The notes under the pieces: generated by a model | Databases searched by the model: none | What the model was told of the DNA's origin: nothing | What the model saw: only the letters and a program-made list of their open reading frames with translations | Program-made: the position numbers and the translations under genes | Assembly (NCBI GenBank): GCA_977006965.1 | Contig: OZ345357.1 | Coordinates: 62,001 to 126,000, forward strand | Reading direction: 5' to 3' | DNA: 64,000 nucleotides | Origin: Phymatolithon calcareum | Lineage: Eukaryota; Rhodophyta; Florideophyceae; Hapalidiales | Shown here: in pieces, positions 9,647-21,671 of the stretch | Layout of the letters: each line of letters opens with the position of its first letter | How positions within the stretch are numbered: the stretch's first letter is position 1

Positions 9647-9967
9647 TGTAATGCCTTTGAATGGGCATTATGATGCGCACCTCAGAGAGATCTTTTCACT
9701 GCTCGTTAGCCAATCATCGTTGAGTACCTCCGGGAGATTTTAGTAGAAATAGCTCGCCAAGTTCACATAGCAGAGAGAGAGAAGGGGATAACGGAGAACA
9801 CACACCCAACACTCCAACACACAACACAATAGTGGAGACACTCACTGTCTCCACGGGCACACGTTTTCGAATAAACGAACCCGCACAGACAACTTTACTG
9901 TGCGGGGTGCCCTCTAGTGTGCCTTCGTGCACGCACTTAACGACGCACAGCCAACGCGTACGTTACA
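9647..9967 (+). repeat. 3' LTR of Ty3 copy A
   Basis: 321 bp, TGTAATG to GTTACA, no difference seen from 4199-4519. It is followed by target duplication CTAC. Confidence 0.95.
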
Positions 9968-10252
9968 CTACTACATCATGTCATTGGTATTCAAATTAAA
10001 ATTAATTCCGGGGCGCTATACATGTTTTTGTTCTAAAATTGCGTTAGGATGTTGTTTAACATCACACGGGCAAAGCTCCTGGATTTATTTTTGGTGCAGA
10101 GATCATGAAGTTGTAATGATCTGTGAAATGATGATGATGGTCTTCGACGCAACACTAGCGCACGGTCGTTTATGATTTGAAACGTTCCTGCTCCACGGCG
10201 CCGGCACGGCGCCGCTTTATCCTTACTACTCTTTTCTTTACAATATAGAATT

Positions 10253-11119
10253 GAGGAAATTCACTACACGGCCACCAAGAGTGTGAAAAATTCTCTACAT
10301 GGCCATCCCTAGCCAAACCTAGTACTCGTCCGTTACGAATACGACGGTACACTGTAAGCAATTAGTCGTATTCGTCTGCTACGCTCAGCTCACAGCTCCC
10401 CGCACTAACCACTCTGAAATCATAGACAAGAAGGAGCTCGTGCTACAGGTGGGCGACTACGGTGGATCAAGCTTTGACGGCGTTGCCAACGTCATGATCT
10501 CCCACAACACGTCGATGGACAAGGCCCACCTCGTGGCGAAGCGCAACAAGTGGTCGCTACACTTTTGTACGCTTCTAGGCGCTTCGTGCAGCATCGTTGT
10601 CGTTCGACTGATCGAACAAGCAATAGTTCGGGGACGTATGGATGTTGAAAACGTGGGCCAAGCTACATGGGGGCAGCATCAAGCGTGTTGCAGTCATTGG
10701 AGACCAGCTAGTACAAGATGATTTGGTGCCGTTTGACCTTGCGGATAAGCCGTGCCGCAAGCGCAAGAAGCCCTACTTGCGGTCCGAAATGAGGGCCCGT
10801 CCCTGCTCCTCGTGCGGAAACACTGGCCATATTTCGCAGACGTGTGGGAGCCCAACATCTACAACCTTGTCGAGGCGAAACGAAACAACATCGACAAAGC
10901 GGTTCAGTCCATGATCATCGAACTTACCCCCTGCGGAGATGCTACTCGCGACGAGGATCTAAAACATAGAGAGTGGCGCGCGCAATGAATTTTACTGTCA
11001 CGTACATTGCTTTGAAAAACAGATGAGTAGTAGTCTTAGCTAGTTTCAGTTTTGATAGTACGCGTGGCTAGGGGTGAGCAGTAGGTTCGGCGAGGGGTGG
11101 CCATGTAGTGAATTTCCTC
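10253..11119 (+). mobile_element. Mutator-like (MULE) deletion derivative
   Basis: An 867-bp element with 24-bp terminal inverted repeats starting GAGGAAATTCACTACA (one mismatch between ends). It is flanked by a perfect 10-bp duplication ATATAGAATT (10243-10252 and 11120-11129). TSDs of 9-11 bp are typical of Mutator-like transposons. It carries a fragment of a zinc-knuckle protein consistent with the C-terminus of a MULE transposase. Confidence 0.82.
10440..10988 (+). pseudogene. MULE transposase C-terminal remnant with zinc knuckle
   Basis: Coding signal shifts between two frames (10440-10721, 10642-10914, 10752-10988). The frame at 10642-10914 has a basic segment (KPCRKRKK) followed by C-x2-C-x4-H-x4-C (CSSCGNTGHISQTC), the arrangement found at the C-terminus of many MULE transposases. 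No DDE core is present. The element is non-autonomous. Confidence 0.55.
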
Positions 11120-11129
11120 ATATAGAATT

Positions 11130-11768
11130 GTACTCGAAGGCATTTGCTGACAGTCTATGGTCCATAGTTTGCCGGGGAAGAATCGCCGTCGAACTTTTCT
11201 CTGAAGCCGTCTCCAAGGACACTGCGTTTCTCACATTTGGAGCTGCATAGGCGAGGTAGTTCTTTCTCGACTCGAAACTTTCGGTGATTTATTTTGCCGT
11301 GAAGATGCCAAGTCTTAGTTTCTTTCTCAAAGTCATTCACAACCAGTCCGCCACAGAAATACTATTCCAGCTTCAGTAAGTATTTGCAATCTGAAGTCTC
11401 TTGTAATTTCCACAAACATTCGGCCTTATAATAACTGTGCAAGATTTGGATTGATTTGGTACAGAATTCAACTCTGCAGCGCGGCTTGAAGAGAGAGGAG
11501 TGGATCATTCGTGGCCACCGTCGATGATCTTTGGCAAGCCTTTCCCTATTTTCTAACCAACCCTTCCGAATTACAGTGTGTCGAAGACAATCTGAACTTG
11601 TCAGCTTATCATATCATCAGCTTTTATTACATTCTACTCATGAAAATAAAAATCAAAGCTGGAAATTCTTATCAATAAGAATTTCCAGCTTAGATTTGTC
11701 TTTTATTTTTTTATGAGAGTGGGAATTCGAGACGCTTATTGGATACGATAGCATACTATTGGATAATA
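11130..11768. other. unrecognised AT-rich stretch
   Basis: No gene or repeat recognised. A local perfect inverted repeat of GAAATTCTTAT type near 11658-11693 could form a strong hairpin. Confidence 0.4.
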
Positions 11769-12676
11769 CAGTCGATCCTCGACAGGGATGGCTCTCCCGA
11801 AACATTGACCCGGAGGGCCGTACTTGCCCTCTATCAGTGGCCCTCTAGAGGGGAGGGGCCCTCGTTGACCCTCATTACAGACCTGATTTCGGGCCCCGAA
11901 AAGCCCGAAACTGGGGAGGATTGTTTCATCAGACATCAGTATCATACGTCAGAAGCACTGGCAGGTTGATTTCTCGTCCTGAATCCGTAGCCCTCATGCC
12001 ATGAAGCTAATGCTGCGTCCACGTTTCTGTATACTGTACAATTCTGTCCATATTCTAATATCATAAGCACTTCGTTGTCGTAAGAATATCATAAGCCCGA
12101 AAGGGGCCCTCTACTTGGCGCGAGGGAGAGGGCAAAATCCCCTCTTTGAGGTAAAAAAGGGCCCATTTCGGGGAGGGGCCCTTTCGGGAGGGCCATCCCT
12201 AATCCTCGATCTTTGAATCTCATATTTTTGAATATCCTCGATTTTTTGAAAACAGAATGCCTGTCCGAAGTCGGTTTCTCATTAAATTTTAAATAAAATA
12301 AAGGATTACTGAATTCTCGAATATTTAATATCTCAACTGATACCTTCAAACAGAAGGCTATTTTTGATTGTTTTTACTCTTCCTTTATTCAACGCCCACT
12401 ATTGGGGATTTTCTGTGAGAGAATTCCCTTGGGCAGCGTGGAGTAATTGAACAATTGCGATGTGCAGCGCAGCCGGGAAATGCTCAATGACGCTGCTCCG
12501 ACTACAAATATTGGCTGGATTCTCGATCTGGTACAGTAGCTTCTTCAAACTTGACATATTTGTAATCTTGAGCTGTTTTTTAATTCTGCTATGATATGAC
12601 TTCGATACTTGAATAAGCTCGATTTTTGAATATCAGGGTAGCCTACATTGCCTATGAAAAAATCGAGGATCGACTG
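11769..12676. mobile_element. pogo/Tc1-like element, interrupted by a hAT MITE
   Basis: Ends are inverted copies of CAGTCGATCCTCGA and, once the nested MITE is removed, the match continues into a T-rich stretch. CAGT-type ends resemble pogo/Tigger elements. A TA precedes the left end, but the right flank (CAGCG) lacks TA, so the target duplication is not proven. No transposase is seen. Confidence 0.55.
11783..12201. mobile_element. hAT MITE nested in the pogo-like element
   Basis: A 419-bp element with ends CAGGGATGGC and GCCATCCCTA and about 18 bp of inverted repeat. It is flanked by the 8-bp duplication ATCCTCGA (11775-11782 and 12202-12209). CAGGG-type ends with 8-bp TSDs identify hAT. 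The target word lies inside the TIR of the host element. No coding capacity. Confidence 0.82.
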
Positions 12677-13492
12677 CAGCGATTTTTTGCAAAGCGATAG
12701 CTCCGCTGTAAATCGGGAAAGCTCGATAAACACACGTGTGGTATGGCCGTGTTCCTGGGAGAGTGAATACGTGGCCAGATGTTGCAGTGGTAGTGAAGGA
12801 GTAGAATTCGCGCTCGCATCAAGGTGAAAATGGGCTCAAAGACATCCAGGAAAGCACGCTGCTTTGCCTGACATTTATTGGACTTTAGGTTGGTCGTTCT
12901 CGCTCTCTGCCTTGGAGTTCAGACTAGAAAGGCTTTGCGGTGATTATAATATAGCCTAAGAAAGACCCTTGCAAGGTTTTGACTTGTACTCGACGTAGGC
13001 GCACAAATAATACGGCCCTGTACGCTGCATGCGGATGGGCGGATCATAGATGCTTATAACCGTTGCCAATAGAGCCGATTCGGAGAAATTCTAAAGCACC
13101 AAATAGAGGTTAATATAAATCATATAATCGGTGTATCAGGATTTCTCCTATTTGCCTGTATTGGCAATGATTATACACCTCTAGGATCAGCTAATCTGCG
13201 TGAAGCATACAGGGATGTAATATATATGTTCGCCTACGTCGAGAACAAGTCAATCCTTATTGATGCACTACACCAAGGGCATTTCTTGCTCTACATAATA
13301 TTCGCCGCACTGTTGTGCTAGTCTGAACGGCAAGAAGCAGAAGGAGAACGACCAACCTAACTATCTAATAAAGACCAAGACAAGCAGCGTGCTTTCCTGG
13401 GAGTCTTTGTGCCCTTTCTACCTTGCCTGCGCGCGCCTAGCATCACTCCTTCCCTACCACTTCAACATCTGGCCACGTGTTCACTCCCCCGG

Positions 13493-14880
13493 CATACCTT
13501 GTAAATAATTCATTTTCAATATATTCACAGCTCGCTTTCGCGTAAGAATAGATTATTTAATCAAGAAAGTCAAATGCATAAGTAATTTATTCATGGAGAG
13601 GGTCAAAAGTAAATATGAATTATTGGAATATATTCTCATGCCATTATCGCGCTTACGTCCTGGATGCACCACGGGTCTGAATTCATATGTAGAAAAAGCT
13701 GCATCTCAAGGTTCGCTGGAGACAGACTCTCCTGTGCTTATTCAGAGTGTATCCAGCTTTGGAGAAGAACCGTTCAACGATGATGGAAGTAGGCAATATG
13801 AAACGAAGGTCCAAATATCCGGAACGATTTACAGACAGCCTGCGTTTCTTCAATGCCTCGTATGCAAAAGACATCGAGTCCTTGTCCACTGTCGTAACTG
13901 CTTCAGAATCCACAGAGACTACTTTCAGAGAATCGGCTTATTTTCAGTTCCACTCGCTTGGTGAGGTGGCCCATGTACTTGACAACGGACTTCGTAGAAA
14001 GGTTGGGGTATTTGATGTGCTTTCGAAACGCCTCTTGCTCGACAACGGAAAACGGCAGCAGAGTCGACACAAAAAAATGCACCCAACCATGACCCGCGAC
14101 CACTTTAGGTTTGTAGAAGTAAGCCGCCTTGTCACATGAATTAATCGATGGTGTGCATGTCGGTGACACGATCGAAGAGTCGGTTTCCTGAAGATCTTTC
14201 AATTCCTCTGGATGCTTGGCTCCCACGTGCGATAACAGATTGCCATATCCACTGCCCTTCTGCTTCCTGGTAGTGCCACAGAGGCATCTCCAAACGCAAT
14301 CGTCGTCGTCGTTGTCCTGGCTAAAAAAGCTTTCCCTGACTCGTTTCCCAAGAGTTGACTTGTGTGGCATGATTCCAGTAGTCCAAATAAAATTGAAGGA
14401 CGCTCACAAAGATGTGCAATTGATAGAAGTTGATTAAGTGATGGAGGCTGGCTTGGATGTGAGTGATTTGACTTGCCCGGGTCGCAATTTAAGTACAGCA
14501 TTGCAGCAATCCTGATAACAGCAAATTGTCGGAAAGATGGTTCTAATGTTCTCATCAACGTTCAAATCATAGTACGTTGTAGTCTACAATCGAGACACGT
14601 ACTATTGATATCAATCAAGTGAGTGTAATGTTGCAACGTTACGCAGACAAGAAAACATGTTCTATTTGGGAGCAACATTAAGAGTAATAGAAAAGACAAG
14701 TACGAGCACCATCAGAATCAGGCACGGAGAGTAATTCTAAAAGTATTCTCCCTCCTGCAAAAATAAATTATTTTATTCTATCGAGGCTATGAATGAATTA
14801 TTTATCCAAGAGATTGCGGTTGAATTAATAAATATAAATACATATTCGAATACATTTAAATATGAATTTTTTAAGGTATG
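13493..14880 (-). mobile_element. hAT deletion derivative in the foldback arm
   Basis: A 1388-bp element with inverted ends beginning CATACCTT, AT-rich subterminal similarity, and an 8-bp target duplication TCCCCCGG/TTCCCCGG (13485-13492 and 14881-14888, one mismatch). It carries the two ends of a hAT transposase gene on the minus strand. Confidence 0.78.
13683..14370 (-). pseudogene. hAT transposase remnant: BED finger joined to dimerisation domain
   Basis: From 14370 downwards the first frame gives a basic start and a BED-type zinc finger (C and C in WRCLCG, His residues in LLSHVGAKH). In a second frame, 13913-13683 gives the hAT C-terminal dimerisation signature (LDLRFILPTS, VERFFSKAGY). 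The catalytic core and insertion domain between them are missing. The two parts are in different frames. Confidence 0.72.
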
Positions 14881-14902
14881 TTCCCCGGTAACAGTGCCAT
14901 AC

Positions 14903-17900
14903 TGTTGCAGATATCTCCTCCGCGTACCGCAGTCAGCTCAGTCCGGCCAACAGCTTGTCCTGAATCAAGGACAGAAACCGGAAGAACAAGTCAGACACGG
15001 GGGCAATAACCCCGAAACGATTTATCTTTGCTCAGACAACCGCGAACCACTTCTATGCGTACTCCAGCGCTTTCAGCTCCAGGATGCCTACCTCAATTCT
15101 CCCCTTCCCTATGCTCCTTTATCAGGGTACTCTGAGTACCGACAGGCCAGCAAATGCGACCAACTCGTGCCCTTTGCATGCCCCCCTATCACCGCGTTCC
15201 AAACTCGACTGTGTCAGCTGTAGGTTCCATTAAATCACCGCCACGGGCGCCCACGCACCGCGCATACGCGTTCATGCTTAGAAAACGCCGGTCGCGCCCT
15301 CTCATGTGCCTTCGGTGCGCACACACTGTCAGTTTGATGGAAGACGCTTGAGACGCGTCCGTTTGTCCTTTCCCGCCCGTTAGCCTTCAGAGCCCGCAGT
15401 AGTAAGTAACACGTGTACAGGTGGTACACTTGCACAGCAGTCAGACCACATCCTCACCAACGCAACAATACCGCAACATAGTTCTATCGTATTTAACTAA
15501 TAGACTTAAAGAATGTGCCATGTCAGGTAATTGCCCTTCGTATCGGTCATAATCGCTTCCACTCACATTCGCGTGAATGTTACTCCGATTTATATACTTT
15601 TCTCATATCCACATCTCACTTTTGTCTAGAAGAGCACAACCTGCTATCTGCTCTTCGCACACAACTTTGCCGACACCCCAACAACATCAAAAGGAACCGT
15701 TCTAGCTACACACACGGCCTCCGCGCACTAAAACAGCATTAAATGGACCTGCATGAGACCAATTTTAAATTCAGGGTTCCTAAATTACACTTCTTGTCCA
15801 TGTGCGCTTGCAAACTCCACAATTCCGAACGAAGGAACGATATGATCTCTGCCGCAGTTCAGGCCTTTCATTCTTGCAAGACTTTAATTCAATCGAGCCA
15901 TGAATATAATACATCTGTTCCGCCAAGTAGTATCTTTTCATGATCTGTTATACTATCACTTTGAAAAATTTGCGCCCGTTATTAAAATGAGCTCATGAAG
16001 TCAGGGTCAGTCTTTACCCAGACTACTAATATGAAAACCTCTCTACTTGAAGGAGTTGGAGGCGAACCGCCTCAAAACGTGGAGCTTGGACAATCGGACG
16101 CGCCTAACGTCGATTCACGAAATATTGGAAATAACACGTATTGAAAACAACTCAAATGCTTTCTGAAAAGATGCTTTGTATCGTATATTTAAGAGGAGAT
16201 TACTTATATACTGTCCAAGTTTGTAACGATTTCACCGTCACAATAGTTTCACTTGTACTACCAGTATGAGTGCTACGTTTCCATATGCAACTTGAGGTAC
16301 AAAATTAGTGCAACGTATGCCAATACATGGATATTACAAGAGCCATTGCAAAGTTTCAGTTTAACGTAGTTTTTATTGGTCCAAATCAGATTCCAACAAT
16401 CTTCAAATGGAAATAGGAAGCGGAATATAAATCAGGCTTTTCGTATGTCCAAAGCAGGCTTAGCTTAGAATGAAAGATGGGATCGACGTCTTTATAAGAC
16501 GATCCGACGTCGCACTTGGTCCGCAAAGGCAAGACGAAAGCTGGGCAAACAACTCAGAGTAACGTCGAAAAGTGTCTAAAGGACATTAAGTCTAGTACCT
16601 CTCGACCACAGAAGAAAACTAAAAAGTAAAGTAACATTCCATTCCAATATAAAAGTTTCAACAAATTCCAACAAATATCATAAAGGAGAAGTCGTTCTAA
16701 AGATTGCTTTATTTACTAATATACGCACTTTGCTCAGAAGCATATATGAAATGTCCATTACAGCATATAGGAACAGCTTTATTTTTGGTGGGGCTAAATA
16801 TCTAGCAATTTATTGGTCAGTGGTAGACTAATTGGCCGCTGGAGAATAGCGTCAGATTCAGACCCGGAAAGTTTCATCCTTAACAAATGCTGCAAATTAA
16901 GTTAGAGGTGGAGATATGGTAGGAAAAGATTGATTTTGTGTGGCAGATAGAAGTAAAGCCTGTTTTTTGCTCTGCACAGCAGCAAATGAGTAGCTATTCA
17001 ATGCTACGTTGGATACAAGGGCCGATTTTAGACCTTCTTTCGTCTCATAAAGATACCTCACTGCAATGTCGCTGGCGAAGTGTCCTTCCCTCTTGTAGGG
17101 TGGAGTTTGGTTTTCCAATTAGTTGGTGAGGGTGAGTGTGAATGTGGTGATGAAGGTGGTTCTGCCCCGCGTTGTCAAGCGAAACTTCCAAATGGTGTTT
17201 TAGAAAATAGATAGGCAATGTATTGTAAAAGGTCATTTAAATGGTTGAAAGTTGAGGATATTACTCCATAAAACTCTTCTCTCCTCTTGTAAATTTTCTG
17301 TAAAGATATGTGAATGCGGGACTACACGTTTGGACAGTCTATTACCACCGGACCAGTACAATGTACCCGGGCTAGAGGACTGTCAGGAAAACTGATGATC
17401 ATACTTGCACCCGTGCAATGTGAGTGCATTAGTAAATACAGAAAACTTGGTGAGTATATAAGTAAATTCCTCTTTATTTCATTTCATCCTTTACGGTAAA
17501 GTACAGTGTTCAATATACGCATTGAATGCATGATCCGCAAAAGAAAAAACAAGCCGGAAGAGTCCTTTGTTCCCGAAAAAACGTGATAGCTTCAAATAGA
17601 TTTCGGAACAAGTTATTATGTGGTGCATTCCTAGTGTAATTTGAGATTACTTTAAACGTATGAAGAATGCACCACGAGGCGCCTCATTTTTTCGCGCTTC
17701 GCGAGTCACCCGCTTCTAGCACTAGGCGTCTCAAAGGCGTGAGACCAATGAGGCGATGATTTAACACAAACCCAGACTGGTTCGTTTTCTCGTTGTCGAG
17801 ATATTGCTACAAATAATGAAGAAAACATTCTAGACGGACATGTTCGCTAGACATCTGTACCGTTTCTCGCCTTACAGTTTTTCCCGCCAAATTCTCACAG

Positions 17901-20440
17901 GATTCCCGAATAGTGCTCTGTGTCCTCCAACATGCTGCAAACCGAAAACTCAAACGGAAGTCTCAAAAATCCTCCTCGAATAATCGTAGATTTGGGCTTG
18001 TTTGTACAAGCACAGGTGTACGAAGGATAGTGTCATGCTGATTTGGCAGGGATTTGGAAGCTAACAGAGTCGTTTTTGGCCGACCATTCATTTCGTACAC
18101 TGAAAGAATTATATTTCTGCCCATTGTCGAGCTGCGAGGAGCACGAAAAACTTCAAATTTGTCCTTGCAGCCGTGCGATGCGGATTGTCGTCGAAAGGGC
18201 ATTGAATTTGAACACAATTATCAAGATCGAACTGGAGATACTCAAAGGTTTTTGAAAACGAGCTTGATGAAGGAAGCACATAGAGTGGCAATCAACAGCA
18301 ACAGCTATGGGTCTGGCACTGTAATGGCTTTCGGAAACCACAACGTGGAGCTGAATCGGGCCGCGTCTAGCGCAGTTAACGGAAGCTGCAAAAGTTTGGC
18401 TCTGCACTGATCGCAGAGAATTATGTCCAGAACATTGAGATCTCAAATCAAGTTCCGGGAAGCGACAGTACCAGTCCGCAAAAGCAACGAACATTCGACC
18501 TCAAGCCCAATGCGAGACTCCATCAAGGCAGCTAATTTCGATGGTGACGGTGCCGACATAGTGGACGGGATCGATAAACATCGGAAAACTCCTTACTGGA
18601 TCTAGAAGCCTCAATAGAACCACGATCAAGTTTTGTTCAACCACAAACAGTAGCCCAAGAAACATTTCCGTGGAACTCGAAAAGCGCCAGAACCAAAACA
18701 TCGCGTTGTCATGAGAAATCATATCTCTATCTCTAGCCCTCTCATGATATTCTCTAAACTCAGAAGTAATGTGAAGGGAGAGAAGCGCTATCATAGTGAT
18801 ACGAAAAGGGTAGTCCTGAGTTAGCCTTCAAAAAGTTATCGACACTCCAGTATTTCTATACTTAAGCCATAGCACTATGTCAAAGACAACTCTTTTCCCA
18901 CGTAAATAGCTCCTCTTCGGAGGGAATATAGTATTCGAATTCTGTCGCGCTAAAAAAGTCAAATGCCAACTTTGGTAAAGTACAAGGTATATATATACCA
19001 AGAAGATACTACTGCGTGTCGAAAGGCTCTCCGGAAGCAGAGGGAGAACAGTATAGTAAAATTAAGACTATTTTGAGGTGCGAAAGCTTTGAATCTGACA
19101 CAGGAAGCGTGATTGTCGGAAGACCTTCGTCGATACTTAATATGTAAAGTACTGCGCGAATCCACATGTCGGAAATATAGCATTTATAATAAAGCGCTCC
19201 TCATACAAATTGTGGTCTCTTAGAAGCTGGGATAGTATTATCGTTTGAACGGTCACGTTGCTAAAAATGGGACATATGGGTTCGAAAGGGATAATTTAAG
19301 ATTTTGGCATATAGCTCAGATTTGTGTTAGCGGACTCGAGGACTGAATGGACTTTAGAGTTTCTCTTTTGCGTGCATTCGGCCCGAAGTAGCGGTGATGG
19401 CTTGTGAACCGTCGCCGAGAGCATATAACTGTGCATTCAGTCTGTGTACTGTGTAATAACATCCAATCCGTGCTTTCGCTTTGGTTTTTGAGCCAAACAT
19501 AACGCAGAGGGATGCGTTTAGGTAGCCGCGAGATCCTTCACATTTGACACTGCCGCTGTTCTTCTTGCGTGGTACCGTTGAGTTCGTTGGTGCAATAGGT
19601 ACCATTTCTCTTGAAATATGCTGAACCGAAGACGGTGCTCGCTGGTGCTGCGTTATAAGGCTGCGGCGGGCGGTGAGATTGATAATTTCGAGATGAAAGG
19701 AGCAGGGCGGAGCACGAACGCAGGTGTTAGAAGGATAAATCACAGGTTTGTGAAGATCCCGGCTATAGTGCATTCGAAGCGTTGAGCGTAAAGAAGGAGC
19801 TAACTGGAATCACCTGTTCAAGTGACAGTAAAATCAGTCAAGGACCCCGGTGCAAAGGCAACACCGCGAGACAAAAGAGGATGGGCCTGTCAGTTGTTCG
19901 CACAAGAGGACGAGTCCGTTTGGATTGATCAACGGGTAAAAAAAGACTACGTAGACAATTGTGTGCTGAATAGTGGCTATGCATCGTTGATCTTTGATGT
20001 TACGCTGCCTTGTCTTGAAAATATCTTGCGTCTCTCCTGAAAATGTCCCCGAATTTGATTGCCGTCAAGACACGAGGAAAGGTACAGAGAAGAAGGAGAG
20101 CTTGAAAATCGATGGATTGTTCATCCCTGTGGTCGGATGATATTACCAGTCCTCATGACTTGCATAACTGCTACTTGGTGCATCTTATTGGTGAGCCCAT
20201 AAGAGAGATTGTTTTTTCCTTCAATGTGCCATATGTCAGAGTTGTCTCCGAGCCGATTGCCCATATGCGGACTAAAACTACCGAACGAGAACCCGCTTGT
20301 CGGCTGGGTGATGATACTTTAATCCGGCTTTTTCTGTGTAGAATATCCTTGCTCTAGCCCAGAACAAGCTTATTACTTATGCACCTAATTGCAAGTACCA
20401 TAAAAATTCGATAAGAAATTCTATTTTCTCCAAGGGAAGG
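14903..20440. other. unrecognised intergenic region
   Basis: No ORF here has family motifs, and the longest (144 codons at 14789-15223; 118 at 18054-18410) look like chance or decayed sequence. A short inverted repeat (TGGTGCATTC, 17621-17630 and 17665-17674) may be the remains of a very small MITE. I see no RNA gene. Confidence 0.4.
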
Positions 20441-20663
20441 TCTCGATGAACGGGTCAGTATCGCGTTTCTCAAAATAATTCGATTCTTTTGGAACAATCG
20501 GTTAGGAGAATGACCTTGACAAGTGAGCCAAACCATTAAAATAGTCTTATTTTTTGGAGTCTAGCTACTTGTCGTGCTCGACGAACGGGTCTGTAATCTG
20601 AGTCTCAAAATAATTAGTTCCTTTTGGAGCAGCCGGTCAGGAGCATGAACTTGACAAGCGAGG
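20441..20663. repeat. degenerate direct repeat, period 135 bp
   Basis: About 88 bp at 20441-20529 recur at 20576-20663 with clear but imperfect identity. Shared words include GAACGGGTC, CTCAAAATAATT and CTTGACAAG. No coding sense is evident. Confidence 0.65.
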
Positions 20664-21671
20664 AGGTGATTAACGCACAATTCGCGAGTAAAGGAGTGTT
20701 TTTCGCCATTTTACAGCCAGCCATGAGTATGAGACACTCACAAGTATTTTCTAACCTTGGAGCTACAAAAATTTCTTGGTATGTACAGAAAGCTGAGAAC
20801 CCGTATAATGCGATCATCTCAGAAGAATGAAATTTGGAGACCGGTAGCTGAAGTAATCGTTGAAGAAAAATTAGACCAGGGTGGAAGCTCTCTTCCTCGT
20901 GCACATCGCAAAACCGTGCTAAAAACGAAGATAATGGATTATTGAGGGGGAACAAATGTCTATCAATCTGTTGTGCACAAAGTAGTAACAGTACTCAAGA
21001 TAGTAGTGTGCAAACTAATGCTGTCGCAAGAATTTGTATGAATTACTCAGTTTTATGTACTTAGGGAACACCCCCGTTCCTGAACTAAACAGAACCTCTG
21101 GTGCAGGTTAGAATCGCAACCTGCCGAACGCCACGGAAAGTGTAAATTTTCTACGTGCAACTAGATGAAGGGGAACAATCGTCAATCGTGCGATTTCTTG
21201 GCACAAAAAGAAAGTTCCTCAGCTAAACAGCCGACGAAGAGAGCTATAAAAAGCGATGGAATCTTTCGCGGGCATAATGTGATGAAAAATCGACTTCCGC
21301 ACGCTTAGTTTTGCACTACTTTGGACTAGAGGCACAGGTCCGTCCTGCCGTAAATCATGACGTGAAGACAGTTCAGAACATGAAGAAGCTTGTTGATACC
21401 GTTACTCGTGGATTTCTGTCACTTCTATTTGCAGAGGAAAGTACTGTATCTACTCTTTCGGAGTGGCGTACTCTTTTGAACTCTCAAAAGGGATAAAAGA
21501 GTTGAGAAAAAGAGCCCCTGAAAGAGATGCGTTGATGGGAGTCCTGAGCACAGTTCTGCGCAGAAAACGGGCCTGTATAGCGCTCGGTCAAAACTAACCA
21601 GTGTACAGTCTGGGTGGAGAATCAGTTGTGGATAAAAGGGGTGAAAACGGAAGTGAAAACTCTAGCGACGA

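Larger units (their letters stand above)
4199..9967 (+). mobile_element. Ty3-type LTR retrotransposon, copy A (internally deleted)
   Basis: The element starts TGTAATG and ends GTTACA, has two 321-bp LTRs and is flanked by a 4-bp target duplication CTAC (4195-4198 and 9968-9971). In order it holds a 5' LTR, tRNA-binding-type site, gag, the C-terminal two thirds of integrase, a hairpin-rich tandem repeat, an antisense ORF, a purine tract and a 3' LTR. Protease, RT, RNase H and the integrase zinc finger are absent. Comparison with copy B places the deletion just after base 6002. I see no difference between the two LTRs, so insertion is very recent, and without its own RT it must have been copied in trans. 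Integrase-after-RT order, seen in copy B, makes this Ty3 rather than copia. Confidence 0.93.
12741..14902. mobile_element. foldback element with about 350-bp arms, interrupted by a hAT
   Basis: Sequence from 12741 to about 13092 is repeated in inverted form from about 13138 to 13492, continuing at 14881-14902 after the nested hAT. Matching landmarks include ACGTGGCCAGATGTTG, CAGGAAAGCACGCTGCTT, AGGTTGGTCGTTCTC, CGACGTAGGCG and TTGCCAATA, in mirrored order. Without the hAT the element is about 770 bp and nearly all palindrome, with a loop of about 45 bp. Ends are near GTATGGC. I could not find a target duplication and see no ORF. Confidence 0.75.

Noticed and set aside
17621-17674. TGGTGCATTC/GAATGCACCA inverted repeat as a mini-MITE
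   Set aside because: Only 10-bp arms and no target duplication. Chance or another structure is equally likely.
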